Assembly (NCBI GenBank): GCA_020152595.1
Contig: JAIGNY010000165.1
Coordinates: forward strand, 144,501 to 208,500
Source: Chiridota heheva
Lineage: Eukaryota; Echinodermata; Holothuroidea; Apodida; Chiridotidae
DNA: 64,000 bases
Direction of reading: 5' to 3'
Shown here: positions 34,660 to 45,668 of the stretch, in pieces
How positions within the stretch are numbered: the stretch's first letter is position 1
Layout of the letters: every line of letters begins with the position of its first letter
Position numbers and translations under genes: made by a program
The notes under the pieces: generated by a model
Told to the model about the DNA's origin: nothing
The model's database searches: none
What the model saw: the letters and a program-made list of their open reading frames with translations, nothing else

Positions 34660-34985
34660 CTCTGCCATTGATTGATTGATTTATTTATTTATTTTCCATT
34701 TTCATGCATATATTACAATATTTATAATGAAAACACATAACAATTTATGAGAAAATGGTGGAAGGGCTTAGAAGCCGGAGCTTTAACAAGAAGCCCACCA
34801 TAAATTAAATTGAATAATTAGTCATAAAGGAAATGTATAGAAAAGTGAAACTGTGAAAATAGAAGGAAAAGAGGAAGCCCCCTTCCCCTCCCCCCTCTCC
34901 CCCTTAACCCAAGCTGGTAACATAACAAAGCCTAGGGAAAATTAATAAAGTGCATAATGGAGCCTGGGAAAATTAAAAAATGAAT
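34660..34985 (-). repeat. LINE/SINE 3'-end-like segment with TAAA/CAAT tail
   Basis: On the minus strand the sequence runs through GCTTCTAAGCCCTTCCACC and ends AAATAAATAAATAAATCAATC, a simple tail of the kind left by a retrotransposed element. No coding part is present. Confidence 0.4.
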
Positions 34986-35552
34986 TAGTAAAAATAGTAA
35001 GAGGTTAAATATAATCATAAACTAAGTGGAGATGAAAATACATGAAGGTAAACTAGAGTTAGTCATTAACCAGCTGTCAGTCTAACCATTCTAAATATAT
35101 CACCGAGAAGCAAGATGCGGAAAATTAAATTTTGTCTAGATTATTGCGTTACTTTTCTCCCAAGTTGATGCGTGGATATGATCTGATTTGGGGGCACTCT
35201 TGTTTAGATGAAGCACTTATGTTCTTCTCATCAAGACAAAACTTGACATCGAAAGAATTGATGTTGTTTAAATTTGATTATTGTCCATGCGGTACATGTC
35301 GTGTTCTTTTAAAATTGCTTTCAGAATTGAATAGAAAAAAGTGGAAGTTCGATCTTATCAGGTGAAATTACTGTAGTTATTTGTATGGATATGATTTTTC
35401 GTTTCTGTCCTTGGGAGATACAGGGTAGTTTTTATCAGTCGTTTATCGTTTAAACGAAAACATGCCATAAAGTCTGATCAAGCTCCTTGTAGATCTGTGA
35501 CCATTTAGTGTGTACACTAAATTTCTACACAGACAAGACCCCTATCTCCTTA
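34986..35552. other. unassigned stretch with one open frame
   Basis: The plus frame from 35129 to about 35365 reads GYDLIWGHSCLDEALMFFSS and FDYCPCGTCRVLLKLLSEL and ends near CAGGTGAAA. It is not recognised. It is noted because its composition is more protein-like than its neighbours. Confidence 0.3.
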
Positions 35553-36245
35553 ATGAATAAGATTTTTGAATGCTTTCTTCACCATTTTGTTTCTTTTGAA
35601 GTCCTCTTTCATAAAAGATAAACATGCTTGACCACTGAACTAATCCTTTAACGGAATAAGATTTTTGAATGCTTTCTTCACCATTTTGTTTCTTTTGAAG
35701 TCCTTGTTCATATAAGATAAACATGCTTGACCACTGAACTAATCCTTTAACGGAATAAGATTTTTGAATGCTTTCTTCACCATTTTGTTTCTTTTGAAGT
35801 CCTTGTTCATATAAGATAAACATGCTTGACCACTGAACTAATCCTTTAACGGAATAAGATTTTTGAATGCTTTCTTCACCATTTTCTTTCTTTTGAAGTC
35901 CTCTTTCATATAAGATAAACATGCTTGACCACTGAACTAATCCTTTAACGGAATAAGATTTTTGAATGCTTTCTTCACCATTTTCTTTCTTTTGAAGTCC
36001 TCTTTCATATAAGATAAACATGCTCGACCACTGAACTAATCCTTTAATGGAATAAGATTTTTGAATGCTTTCTTCACCATTTTCTTTCTTTTGAATTCTT
36101 CTTTCATATAAGATAAACATGCTTGACCACTGAACTAATCCTTTAACGGAATAAGATGTTTAATACTTTCTTCACCATTTTCTTTCTTTTGAAGTCCTCT
36201 TTTATATAAGATAAACATGCTTGACCACTAAACTAATCCTTTAAC
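35553..36245 (-). repeat. 99-bp tandem array of the family T terminus (33-codon unit)
   Basis: Seven copies of a 99-bp unit (GGAATAAGATTTTTGAATGC ... CTGAACTAATCCTTTAAC); adjacent starts at 35653, 35752 and 35851 give the exact period. The unit is the terminal segment of family T (compare 37640-37735 and 47895-48015). Because 99 is divisible by three and the unit has one stop-free frame on the minus strand, the first six units form a 192-codon frame (35542-36120) repeating GLVQWSSMFILYERGLQKKE. The same residues can be read from isolated T copies, so the frame need not be expressed. No promoter or splice context was found. Confidence 0.85.
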
Positions 36246-36939
36246 ATTCACAAATGCACTAAGCATTTATAAATATTCGATGTGCGATTGATTATTCGTT
36301 TTTCATACTCAGTTCTTGCCATTGAAAATCGATATCATTCAAACCACACACACATTCAGCTGACAAAATTTCAATCGATGACTTTTACAAATTTTACCTG
36401 ATTAGCGTAAATAATCCTTTTAAATACGAGAAGCACAAATGCGCAGTAATCACTTATGAATGAGTACTTTGATTTCTCCAAAATCTGAATAATTTGGGAT
36501 GTGCGCTGAGAACGTGCTGCAATAAATAGTCTGACAATGTAAACTAACAATAACAAAATATTGTCTCACTCAATCAAGACGCCGTTTTACAAGCTGTAAA
36601 ATTTACCAAAAAATACACGGTCAAAATAGCTTTAATCGTGGTGATCAATGCAAATAAAAATAAATATAAATTATGTTACCTGATCAGTCAAATAAGTTTT
36701 GCCAAAAAGTAAAAATCTTGCAAAATAAATGAACAAAAAAGGGTTTCAACATGGCTGAGATTCAGCATGCTTCGCAATCATCGCGTCCATTTTTTCCATA
36801 AGGTGGGAAAATTTTCTGTACTGTCTTGTACCATATATTGTTAGGCTGTACACCATGTGTGCACAAATTATTACTACTTTATTGAATACAAAATTAAAAA
36901 CACCAACGACAGATAAGGAATTTGAATTTGGGTCTTTAG
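36246..36939. other. nothing recognised
   Basis: AT-rich spacer without repeat partner or coding signal. Confidence 0.4.
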
Positions 36940-37126
36940 TTTGGCAGACATTTCATGGAGTGCTTTGTAGACTTCACACTTGAAGGAAAATCATCATCGA
37001 TTGCAGAGTACAGACAGACCTTACATTTTTATGAAAAAAAGATTTGTACCAGCTTGTCCCCAGAGTTTCCTAATGCATTTGGTTGTATGCATAACATGTT
37101 TGAAATAATTGCTGAGACACTTGCAG
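36940..37126 (+). CDS. candidate exon, unknown protein
   Basis: Preceded by GGGTCTTTAG and followed by GTAATG, with CAG at the exon end. The frame FGRHFMECFVDFTLEGKSSS ... EFPNAFGCMHNMFEIIAETL is open for 62 codons and begins directly after an in-frame TAG that would lie in the acceptor. Composition is protein-like, but the acceptor tract is weak and I do not recognise the family. Length is 187 bp, ending in phase 1. It sits between AT-rich DNA and a T-family element. It could be a decayed transposase exon. Confidence 0.3.
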
Positions 37127-37149
37127 GTAATGAACCATAGCAATTGATA

Positions 37150-37740
37150 TTGAGTAAGATTAATAGGAGGCTGCAAGCAAAGTCCATCTTGTATGAAAGA
37201 GGGCTTGAAAAGAAACAAAATGATGAAGAAAGTGTTCAAAATTCTTATTTCATTAAGGAGATATTCAAGTTAGAAGCTCTGTCTTATCTGTGTAGAAATG
37301 ACTGATGTAGTACGTCTACTATGGAAGGTTGTGTCTTCATCCTCACATTCTTAACAATTGTTAATGTATTTTAAAGAAAAAGTTTTAACTTTTTTGTTAC
37401 TTGAATTATTTTCCCTCAGACTTTCTGCGGGTGGTAAATTATATGTACCCTTACTAGATTAGGTTTTACAACTTCCCTGACATATCCAATGGTCTTTAAG
37501 CCACAAAATTGCAGTGCAAAATATGATAGAATACATAAAGATTTTGAGGAATCTGAGGCTGTGATGTCACAACTAGTCTGATTTCAGTCGTTTCTACACA
37601 AATGATACCAAACTTTACACTTTGTTATCTTCTTAAGGTAATAAGATTTTGGAATTCTTTTTTTGCTATTTTGTTTCTTTTGAAGTCCTCTTTCATATAA
37701 GATAGACTTGCTTGGCCCCTGATCTAATCCATTACCTTTG
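37150..37740 (+). mobile_element. family T element, copy 3
   Basis: Long imperfect terminal inverted repeats: the left arm has CCATCTTGTATGAAAGAGGG and AAGAAACAAAATGATGAAG, and the right arm has the complement TTTGTTTCTTTTGAAGTCC, CTTTCATATAAGATAGACTT. The middle (CATCCTCACATTCTTAAC, CTGACATATCCAATGG, GAATCTGAGGCTGTGATG) matches 47530-47830. No coding capacity. Confidence 0.75.
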
Positions 37741-38345
37741 TAGACAGTTTCTAAACAAAGGTATTGGACATGTAGAAATAACACTGATGGCCTAAAATGG
37801 CATGAAATATACTAAAACTATTAAAAATGACAAAAAGGTCCATACAAATCAGGTAAAATTAACCGTTTTTACAGCATTTTGAAATTTTGGTAATGAATTG
37901 TACAACACTTTGTGACATCACAACAAGAAAACCATGACATAGCAGTAAATGCAATTTTGATCATCTGTGGTGTGTGAAATCTAGTGGAGAAATATTACAT
38001 TAAAGATTTTGAGCTGTATGCTTGTCAATATGTCATTACTTTTGCACGTACTGAAAAATTCTTCAAAATTTAATTTGTCATAACGTATAAACTATAAACA
38101 TTATTTCAACTATTTAAAGACTTGTCTGCTTAAATTTGTATGTTCCTTCATCTGAATAAAAACTCTCTATGTGTCCGTATACATTTAAGGTCAAGCAATG
38201 TATTAGTTCTTATCAAGGTGATGAGTTGATTGTGTTTGTATGTTTGTGTTTGTTTGTTTGTCTGTGTGTGTGGGGGGGAGGGGGTACAAAGTAAGGTGAC
38301 TTTGTGTTGCATTAGCTAGTAAGCTAAGTTTCACTGGTGAGCCAA
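37741..38345. other. nothing recognised
   Basis: AT-rich. A G/T-rich simple tract lies at 38235-38285. Confidence 0.4.
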
Positions 38346-38998
38346 AAGGTGCTTGCACGGTTTTGCCCTAATGTGAAACCACTCAGTTTCCAAATAAAAA
38401 CCGTTTTTAGCCGGGAAACAGGTTTTTCACCCGTAATAGTTTTAAACATAAAGTGCATTACAGTAACCATAACTGCACTGTTATATGATAGCTGCTAACG
38501 ATGTTTGTATCACAGTATTTTCTGTAAATAATGTTGAAAATTATTTCAGTGTAATTGACGCACACCACAGTCACGAAAGTGACGGACATCACATTAACAA
38601 TTGGTGCACATATTGACACACCAAAAAGAAATATTTTTTTTTAGATTTAATGGAAGGAACAGTAGACAGCAACTCAGTATAATACTGAGCTGCTGTCTAT
38701 ACTGTTCCTTCCATTAACCTTAAAATTTTGGGTTCTCACAAATGCACCAGGATTAAACTTAGTACATCTCATAAGTACTGGTCATTTATTGATGAAGGAT
38801 CAATTAAAACTACTGGTTTCAATTTATTTACTTGTGATATAAACAATACTGGAAAACAAAACCAATGTTTACCATCTTTTGGCAATTTTTTACAGGTGAT
38901 TTAGATTTCTCCATTTTTCATAAAACATGAGTCAGACCGAAACCGCGGTTTCGTAGAACCGGTTTGAGTTACGAAACTGGTGGACCTTGCAAGCTTAT
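38346..38998 (+). mobile_element. element E, copy 2, containing a long hairpin
   Basis: The left end GCTTGCACGGTTTTGCCC and right end CCTTGCAAGCTTAT match the E termini. The interior shares GTGCATTACAGTAACCATAA, TTATATGATAGCTGCTAACG and CATGAGTCAGACCGAAACCG with copies 1 and 3. A near-perfect hairpin (38648-38717) and surrounding sequence are absent from copy 1, so they are extra material inserted here or lost there. Confidence 0.65.
38648..38717. repeat. near-perfect hairpin, arms of about 34 bp
   Basis: The left arm begins TTAATGGAAGGAACAGTA and the right arm ends TACTGTTCCTTCCATTAA. The arms pair through GACAGCA and CTCAGTAT with one mismatch and one 2-base indel, and essentially no loop. 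It is likely a self-complementary remnant of a tiny inverted-repeat transposon. Confidence 0.85.
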
Positions 38999-40305
38999 GC
39001 CAATGTGGTTGGTGGCCCTGGACAACACAATGCAAAGTTCAAACCCTGCTTTTTCGCAGGGTTGGAATACTTTACATTTCTTCCCCACCTCACCTCACCT
39101 AGTCTCTTCAGGCCTCCTGACCCATAAGGCTGCAGTGCACTCTTGCAACTTGTCTGGCTTCTGTCCATGAGCTCCATCCCATCACTTTCCTCTCCTTCTC
39201 GACTGTCCTTCTCTAGGTCATTCTAGGACATCCAACTTTCCTTCTCCCCTCTGGTTTCCACGTCCCAGCTGTCACACAGTGCTTGATAGTGCTTGAATTC
39301 TCAGGTATTTGCAACCTTCAAAAACACATAAAAATAGTTTCCATTGACCTTTTTATTTATTCCAATCCCCAAGTCTATTCTTATTCATTATATAACTTAT
39401 TGTCTTTGAAATTTATATCACTAATTTTTCTCTAGACACTCAAAACACATCTGCTATCGAGAAATAATGCAAGTTATCTAAGCGAAAACTTGACACTCAG
39501 ACAATCTTGGACAAAACTGTTGGAACACTTTAGGTTTTTGAGAACTACATATGTTATAGTGTTATGATTCTTAATTTTTGTTCTCCGAGAATTGTAACCC
39601 TCTACCCCCTCCCCCCTTTTCAATATTGAATTTCTTTCTTTCTTAATGTCATTTCCAGGAAAAACAGTAACAACGGGCAACATTGAATGGGAAGGGGGAG
39701 GAGGGAGGACAATTAATATAGTGAGGTAGGGGACGGGACACTGGCGGCATCAATGAAATGATAAAAATGTCCTACAAATTATAAAATATTAATTATAATT
39801 GGAAGAGTAGAGATTGAAAAAGCAACAGAAAAAATGTCCAGCATTTCTGATTTCTAAATGTGGAATAATTTACAATAGAAAAGTAGCTTCATGAAAAACA
39901 TCACATATTTTCACTGAGTGTTTCAACAAGTTTTGTCCAAGATCGTAGGTTTTTTGGTGCGAAACAGTCATTTTGAAAATTCAGATATTTGTTACTAGTA
40001 TAACTTTGTTGTTGAAATTGCAGATTATAAGGAATAAAATTACACATCGCAAAATCTTACGTTCTATATATGACAAAATGGGCTCTCACTTAATCTTTCT
40101 GTACATTTTTATTGAAAATGAACATAACGGCTGCAGGAAGTCTATTATCTCAGGTATTTTACAGGTTCCTTGTGGTAGGACCTGTCCCGAACTGATTGTA
40201 CAGTCTAAAAGCTAAGGGCTCATTTTCTTGCATGTAATTACTCATTTTCAGGACAACGCAAGCAAAGATTCTTACATATACAGGTACATGTTTACAAAGA
40301 GACTT
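38999..40305. other. no gene called
   Basis: Pyrimidine-rich DNA at 39050-39270 (CCTCACCTCACCTAGTC, CTTTCCTCTCCTTCTCGAC) resembles a decayed retroelement 3' end. A possible 62-bp exon at 39659-39720 (TTTCCAG on the left, GTGAGG on the right, reading KTVTTGNIEWEGGGG) is not strong enough to call. Confidence 0.35.
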
Positions 40306-40307
40306 AA

Positions 40308-41355
40308 GGAATATTCCCATGGTTTTTTGTAAAAGTTTATTTAAAAAAACATACTTTCAGAACCAATTTGGTACAAAAATCAGGTTGATATCATATTCCG
40401 TTCAGGAGATATGGATTTTTAAAGGAATATTCCCATGGTTTTTTTGTAAATTTTTATTTGAAAGAATATACTTTTAGACCCAATTTGGTACAAAAATCGG
40501 GTTAATATCATATTCTGTTCAGGAGATATGGATTTTTAAAGATTTCTTAATTGCATTTTAAAGTTTTTGTACCGTATGATGAATTTGTATTTGATGATGT
40601 CATAGAGGCACTTCCATTGCAAATGTTTATGTATTTCTTTGAATGTTAATTGGTTGTTTCTGTATGATTAGAAACAATTTTCCAAAAGTCATTGCAGTTA
40701 TTTAGCAATGTACATAAATAAATACCTACTTTCATCAATTAATTTTTCTAGCAGGTTTTACTAATAAAAAGGATGATAGATTTTAATGAAATACATCAAC
40801 TCTGTGGGAGAATGTGTTGCTGTGATGAGCTTTTTCCTAAATGTTTATTAGCATTTTTTGTGAACTTTAAAATTTGATTGTAGGAATAACATCAACATGA
40901 TTTGATTTTTGTACTAAATTGTTTCTAAAATTGTTCTCTTTCTCAATATGAAAGGTTATAAAAAGAAAAAAAAATGAAATAATCCTTTACTGTAATTCTT
41001 TATTGCTAATTACATTATCAATTTAATGTGCTTATACTTCTTCCTGTTTTGGGGAAGCTGGTGTCATTAAATGATGTTTATCTAATGTTTTAATCTGCAT
41101 ATGATGTATCTGGTATTTAGATCAAACATCATGTTCCCGTTGTTTACCAGAAAGATTACAATACATGTAGATTAACTAAATATAGAAACCACATTACCAG
41201 AGCATTACTTGCTATCACTTTCTTCACTGTCAGTGAACCGAACTTGGAATTCTCAGTTCATCGCCCAAGTTAAAGTTGTGTAAGGATGACTTGATGCTTT
41301 CTATGTTGTTAATGGTTTGCTAGTTAAGTGTCCTTAAAAGTTTAAAGGAATATTC
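40308..41355 (+). mobile_element. family U element, copy 1
   Basis: Both ends carry AAGGAATATTCCC, and a second internal copy of the left end starts at about 40422. The body (CATATTCTGTTCAGGAGATA, TGATGATGTCATAGAGGC, TAATTGGTTGTTTCTGTATG, GGATGATAGATTTTAATGA, GTGGGAGAATGTGTTGCTG) is shared with 48510-48960 and, reversed, with 62990-63560. Non-coding, of unknown class. The palindromic GGAATATTCC terminus is its marker. Confidence 0.75.
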
Positions 41356-41389
41356 CCGTGAATTTTCATTAATTTTATAGAGGACTGAC

Positions 41390-41560
41390 TATTAAAGGAA
41401 CAATCCCATATTTTTTTTTTCCGTAACTTTTCATAACAAACAGCAAGTTTTTAGAGACAATTTAATTCAAAAATTATTTTGGTAAGTTGTTCCTACCAGG
41501 AGATATTCAAATTTTTAGTTTAACAAAGAATGGCAATAAACAAATAGGAGAAGGTGTAAA
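41390..41560 (+). mobile_element. family U, opposite-end fragment
   Basis: TTAAAGGAACAATCCCATAT followed by CTACCAGGAGATATTCAAAT and AATGGCAATAAACAAATAGG. The last two phrases recur at 62925-62980 next to U copy 4, which ties this fragment to the same family. Confidence 0.6.
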
Positions 41561-41604
41561 GTCCCTGTAAATAGGACTGGTGGTGTACAGTATAAGTACT
41601 AAGC

Positions 41605-41882
41605 TAGCTAAATCCATCTAAGCCATTAGGCTCATTGAGCCGGTGCTTATCCCTGGTTTCCATGGCGCAAGCGGATGAGAATACATGACTGCCCTCTGGG
41701 TGGGACGCCAGTCCATCGCAGATTAACTCCCCAGCAATGCTGGCACTCATTTTACAGCTGAGTGGACTGAAGTAAAGTAAAGTATCTTGTTCAAGGACAC
41801 AATGCAACACTCACGACGGGAATCAAACTCGGTACCTCTCGAATACGAGCATGACTCCTTAACCACTGAGCCACAACACATA
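41605..41882 (-). mobile_element. tRNA-derived SINE S1, copy 3 (full length)
   Basis: Reverse orientation of the 7224-7497 element. The head is at the right (GTGGCTCAGTGGTTAAGGAG on the minus strand with a B box-like GGTACCGAGTTTGATTCCC), then the AGTGTTGCATTGTGTCCTTG core, and the AATGGCTTAGATGGATT end at the left. A small AAAGTAAAGTAAAGT expansion lies in the core. Confidence 0.85.
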
Positions 41883-42465
41883 TTATTAAGAGTATCAGTA
41901 CATTATCTAATAAACAGAAGTATTAACTGCAGTACACAATTTTGTATGGTTGCTTGATACATGTAAATGTATTTGTTTAAAAATTAGAATACACCTTTGA
42001 CAGTTTGAAGTTTGTGCAAAAGGCACATTTAAACAAGCTCATTTTGAGAATGAAAGCAAATTCGTAGGTTGTAAAGAAACTGCATATAAATACAGTACTT
42101 ATACATCATTTTGGTGAAAAATCATTTTCCTTGGAATAAAAAGTAACATGTATTATGTATACCATTCTAGAAATAGAAGAAAACATATTGAATGGATTTC
42201 AACATTAGGCTATTTAACGTGCTTAATAGTAGTAAAACGTCACTAGTTTTAAGTGCAATTTAGAATTGTCACGAACAATGTATGTCAATATTCAACTGTT
42301 ATGCTGATCAAATTGTTTTTTTTTAGATGAATAGACAATATTCCATTGTACTGTCCCTATTAGATGGAAACGTTCCTGTTCCATCTATCTGAAAAGAGAC
42401 TACATGTATTTTAAGTTGCATTATATAATTAGTTCAGTTTAGCAATGTATTAAAGGGGCGGTTTC
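41883..42465. other. nothing recognised
   Basis: AT-rich spacer with no repeat partner. Confidence 0.4.
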
Positions 42466-43030
42466 ACAGATAAAAATAAAAAATAAAATTGTCTACTTAC
42501 TGTGGTGTAGCGGTTATTATACATGTCAACAGACCACGAGGCCCTGCATTAAGTGTGCAAGCTCTTTCCTTTCAGTATACTATCATAGGGGCATTAATAA
42601 TATGCCCAACGTGCATCAGATAGAGGCATCATATTACACTCACACGTGTTGGCAATGTAATTAGATCGTAGCTGTGCCAGGACAAGCAAATAATGATATC
42701 ATATTAGGTTGCTTTTGCTCTGGCAACGTGTGATGTGCAACCGTGATTTGGGCCAAAATCGACGGTTGCAGTGCATACTAAACGGAAAGCGGAGGTACAC
42801 CTCATGTGGGTTCAAGCCTGGGTTGGGTAGACACGTCAGTGCACCACAACTGGTTATGAAAGGCCGTGGACATTGACTTGGTTGTCGATGTTATGTCTGT
42901 CCGCGTACCTATGTTTTTGTCTGGGTCGTATTGAGCGTTTCGTGATAGCATTGTTACTATCATAACCGAATACGCAGGCAACGACCCGTCATTATAATTG
43001 TGTGTTCACTCGTCGTCGTCATTGCAGATA
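42466..43030 (+). mobile_element. possible tRNA-Val-headed SINE or composite insert
   Basis: TGTGGTGTAGCGGTTATTA (from about 42500) closely resembles the A-box side of tRNA-Val. A good B box, GGGTTCAAGCC, lies some 300 bp downstream (about 42808). The segment is more GC-rich than its surroundings and is flanked by AGATAAAAATAA on both sides (about 42469 and 43026), which could be a target duplication. The wide box spacing is abnormal. It may be two relics joined together. Confidence 0.35.
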
Positions 43031-43445
43031 AAAATAATAAAGAAAAGACAAAGCCCTACAAAAAAAGGTAAAGCAACAATGATAAAATTAAGGAATGTCT
43101 ATGGCTAAATTGAACTACCTAAATTTATCGCAGGCCCCTATACTTTTGCTCTTTCAGAGGGGTGCTCCACCGTGTCCCTTATTGCCTCTACCCTGCCCCT
43201 TATCACCCCCACCTTGCCCCTTATCGTTTCCACCCTGCCCCCTTTCACTAAAAGCCCTACCTTTTTTTCACAGCCAGAAAACGAAAGATTTTAAGTTACG
43301 AACAATTGTATAATAAGTTATTACACAATGGGCTCAAAATAACAATGACATACAAATAACTCAGTTCTCACAAGAATGAAATTCAACAATTAATTAAATT
43401 CAACAATTTTTTTCCCATTAACTGAAATATTGAAATACATTTACT
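43031..43445. repeat. short CCCCTTATC-type tandem and V-related text
   Basis: Positions 43160-43260 repeat CCCTGCCCCTTATC and CACCTTGCCCCTTATC several times. The preceding GAGGGGTGCTCCACC matches the complement of text in repeat V copy 1 (5205-5220). No gene. Confidence 0.5.
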
Positions 43446-43449
43446 AACA

Positions 43450-43935
43450 ACATTACTTCAAAGAGTTGAACTATAAGCCCTGTCTACTCATTAATATCCA
43501 CGACATTGCTACCACTAGGGCACATCTGCAGTCCATGGGTAATCTGTGTACCACATATTATGACCTGAATCCCACGTATCGTTTTGGAGCTACTGTGTTT
43601 ACAAGCTCTCTTTAACAAAATCATGTGGTAAGCCCCACCTACTATGCATATTAATAAGATTCAACATTTTTGTACCATGAACAAGTACACACTAGTTAAT
43701 AACATAATCACACCCTATATGAAACAAAACAGACATGGTTGTTTAAGTATGAGCATTTTAAGATTTTAACATTAAGCCCAGCCTACTCATTGATATGCAT
43801 GACAATCACTATCAATAACAATACGACACATCTGTGGACCATGGTATATCTGTGTACGAAATATAACATGAATTTAGTTTACCGCACGCAATCATGACTG
43901 CATAGGTTCCTCATGCTATCACATCGAAACCAAAT
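43450..43935 (-). mobile_element. hAT-A fragment (reverse)
   Basis: Complement of the left part of hAT-A (10840-11250): TCTACTCATTAATATCCACG, TACTATGCATATTAATAAG, CATATGAAACAAAAC-like text, and GCATAGGTTCCTCATGCTAT at the right. Termini are absent. Confidence 0.7.
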
Positions 43936-43959
43936 ACAAACTTATGGGAATTATTTTGC

Positions 43960-44165
43960 CTTCTTTTCATGCTATTATACAGTAGTTAATTATCCTAACA
44001 ATATAATAAGATGCAGGGACACTCCTTGTTGAATTGATTACTCCTTTGTTCACATTTCAAAAGCCTTCATGGCTTCAAACCTGCCCACAAAGTGCCCTTG
44101 ATGCCTTGTAAATGCCCCTTTTGGTCAGTGACATCCGTACCCCTTCCTGGATCAAGCTAGGTGTT
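43960..44165 (-). repeat. interspersed repeat V, copy 2
   Basis: Reverse of 4925-5100: AAGTGCCCTTGATGCCTTG, AAATGCCCCTTTTGGTCAGT, AGATGCAGGGACA. It adjoins the hAT-A fragment, so V may belong to a larger composite. Confidence 0.55.
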
Positions 44166-44654
44166 TGTATTACCAGGGACCTGCTTTTTTTTTTTTGCTA
44201 AATAGTAGGTCCCTGGTATTAGGTCCCTGGTATTACACTGAAACTGCTAGAAATGTTTGTTTTATACCAACTGTTTGTTGTCACGGTTGTATACTATGAA
44301 AAAGCTTCAGTTCATTACAATAGTTGTATCAGTTTGGTCATACCATGGATGTATCGTTTCTACCTACCCATGGACATACATACTTGGTTTGGTTGATTTA
44401 TTCTAAGGGTAGCTCAATGTTTTCAGAATATTGAATAAATTATCATGTTAAAATGTATCTTTCTTTACTTTGATAGTTTTTATTAATTTTTAGAAAGATC
44501 TTAATTAAATTTGAGCTATTAACAACATCTTCTTAATAGATAATTAGAGCCAGATTTTTAGAATCTGGCCAGATTTTTGTGCTAACCTGACCAGATTTTT
44601 TTTCTTTCTTGTCACTATCCAGCTGGATATTCTGGCTGAACCGGATATCCGGTA
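44166..44654. other. no gene; small foldback
   Basis: 44171-44225 has TACCAGGGACCTGC facing TAGGTCCCTGGTA across a poly-T run, followed by a direct repeat of the second arm (AGGTCCCTGGTATTA twice). The rest is unassigned. Confidence 0.5.
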
Positions 44655-44882
44655 CATCATTAAACTGGATTTATGTATTATGTGGTACTCATATGGTCTG
44701 TAGATGTGCCCTATTGTTTGTGGTGGTGATATCATGCATATTAATGAGTAGGCGCCAGCTTGATACAAATATCTTGAAATGCTCTTTCTTTTGACAATCA
44801 CAAGTCTGTTTTGTTTCATCTTTGTTTTTGACTTTTATCAATATGCATAGTGGGTGAAGCTTAATATGATTTTGTAAACATA

Positions 44883-44938
44883 AAGCACAATTTGACCCTT
44901 GTTGTCGTGGTGCCGTTAAGCCCTCAACAAACAAACAA
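44883..44938 (+). mobile_element. ultra-short LINE insertion with target-site duplication
   Basis: The 56-bp insert AGCACAATTTGACC...GTCGTGGTGCCGTTAAGCCC plus a CAAACAAACAA tail lies between two copies of GTAAACATA (44874-44882, 44939-44947). Only the last bases of the LINE 3' end seen at 13735-13930 were integrated, a severe 5' truncation. Confidence 0.85.
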
Positions 44939-45584
44939 GTAAACATATCTCAAAAACTATGAACTGGATTCACGCCATGTATGGTACACAGATAGAGATC
45001 ATGGTCAGCAGATGTGCTCAATTGTTTGTGGTGATGATTCATGCATATTAATAAGTGGGTGGGGCCTAAAGTGAAAATATTGAAGTGATAAATGTGCAAC
45101 TGTATGTCCGTTTTTTGTCGTATTGGGCACGATAACATTGTTGGTTATTGTGTACATGCTTATGTTATCAACAGATGTCATTAGTATGCATGGTAGGTGT
45201 GGCTTAATGTGGAAGTGCTAAATGATATAAACACCATACTGTATCTCATGAACTTTATATCGGATTTATGCCATATGTTGTACACAAATGAATCATATAT
45301 TTGTACATATGTTCTAATGTTGTGGTAGAGATGCCATGAATAGTAATGAGTAGGCGGGCTCACTGAAAAAAATATTGAAATAGAATAAATGAGCAATCAT
45401 TTTTGCATCATACTTGCTTTTATCTTTTTAATTATGGTGCAAATGCTAATATTGCCAACATTTGTATTGATCTGCATGGAGGGTGTGGCTTATGAATAAA
45501 TGTGGAACAAATATTTCATGATATGCACTGACATGACAGTTAATACAAATTTTGTAAATCAGTCTGCTTACGAAAAAGCAACGG

Positions 45585-45668
45585 AACCACGCATCAGAAC
45601 CACCCATTGGAACCACGCATCGGAACCTCGCATCGGAACCACGCATTGGAACCACGCATCGGAACCAC
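45585..45668 (+). repeat. 13-bp minisatellite GGAACCACGCATC
   Basis: About six to seven imperfect copies (variants GGAACCTCGCATC, GAACCACCCATT) inside the hAT-A fragment. On the minus strand they read as a short repeat MWFRCVVPMRG, which is a by-product of the period and not evidence of a gene. Confidence 0.85.

Noticed and set aside
39659-39720. Possible 62-bp exon (acceptor TTTCCAG, donor GTGAGG)
   Set aside because: The exon is mostly purine low-complexity (GGGGGAGGAGGG), its length breaks the phase of the other candidates, and the donor is weak.
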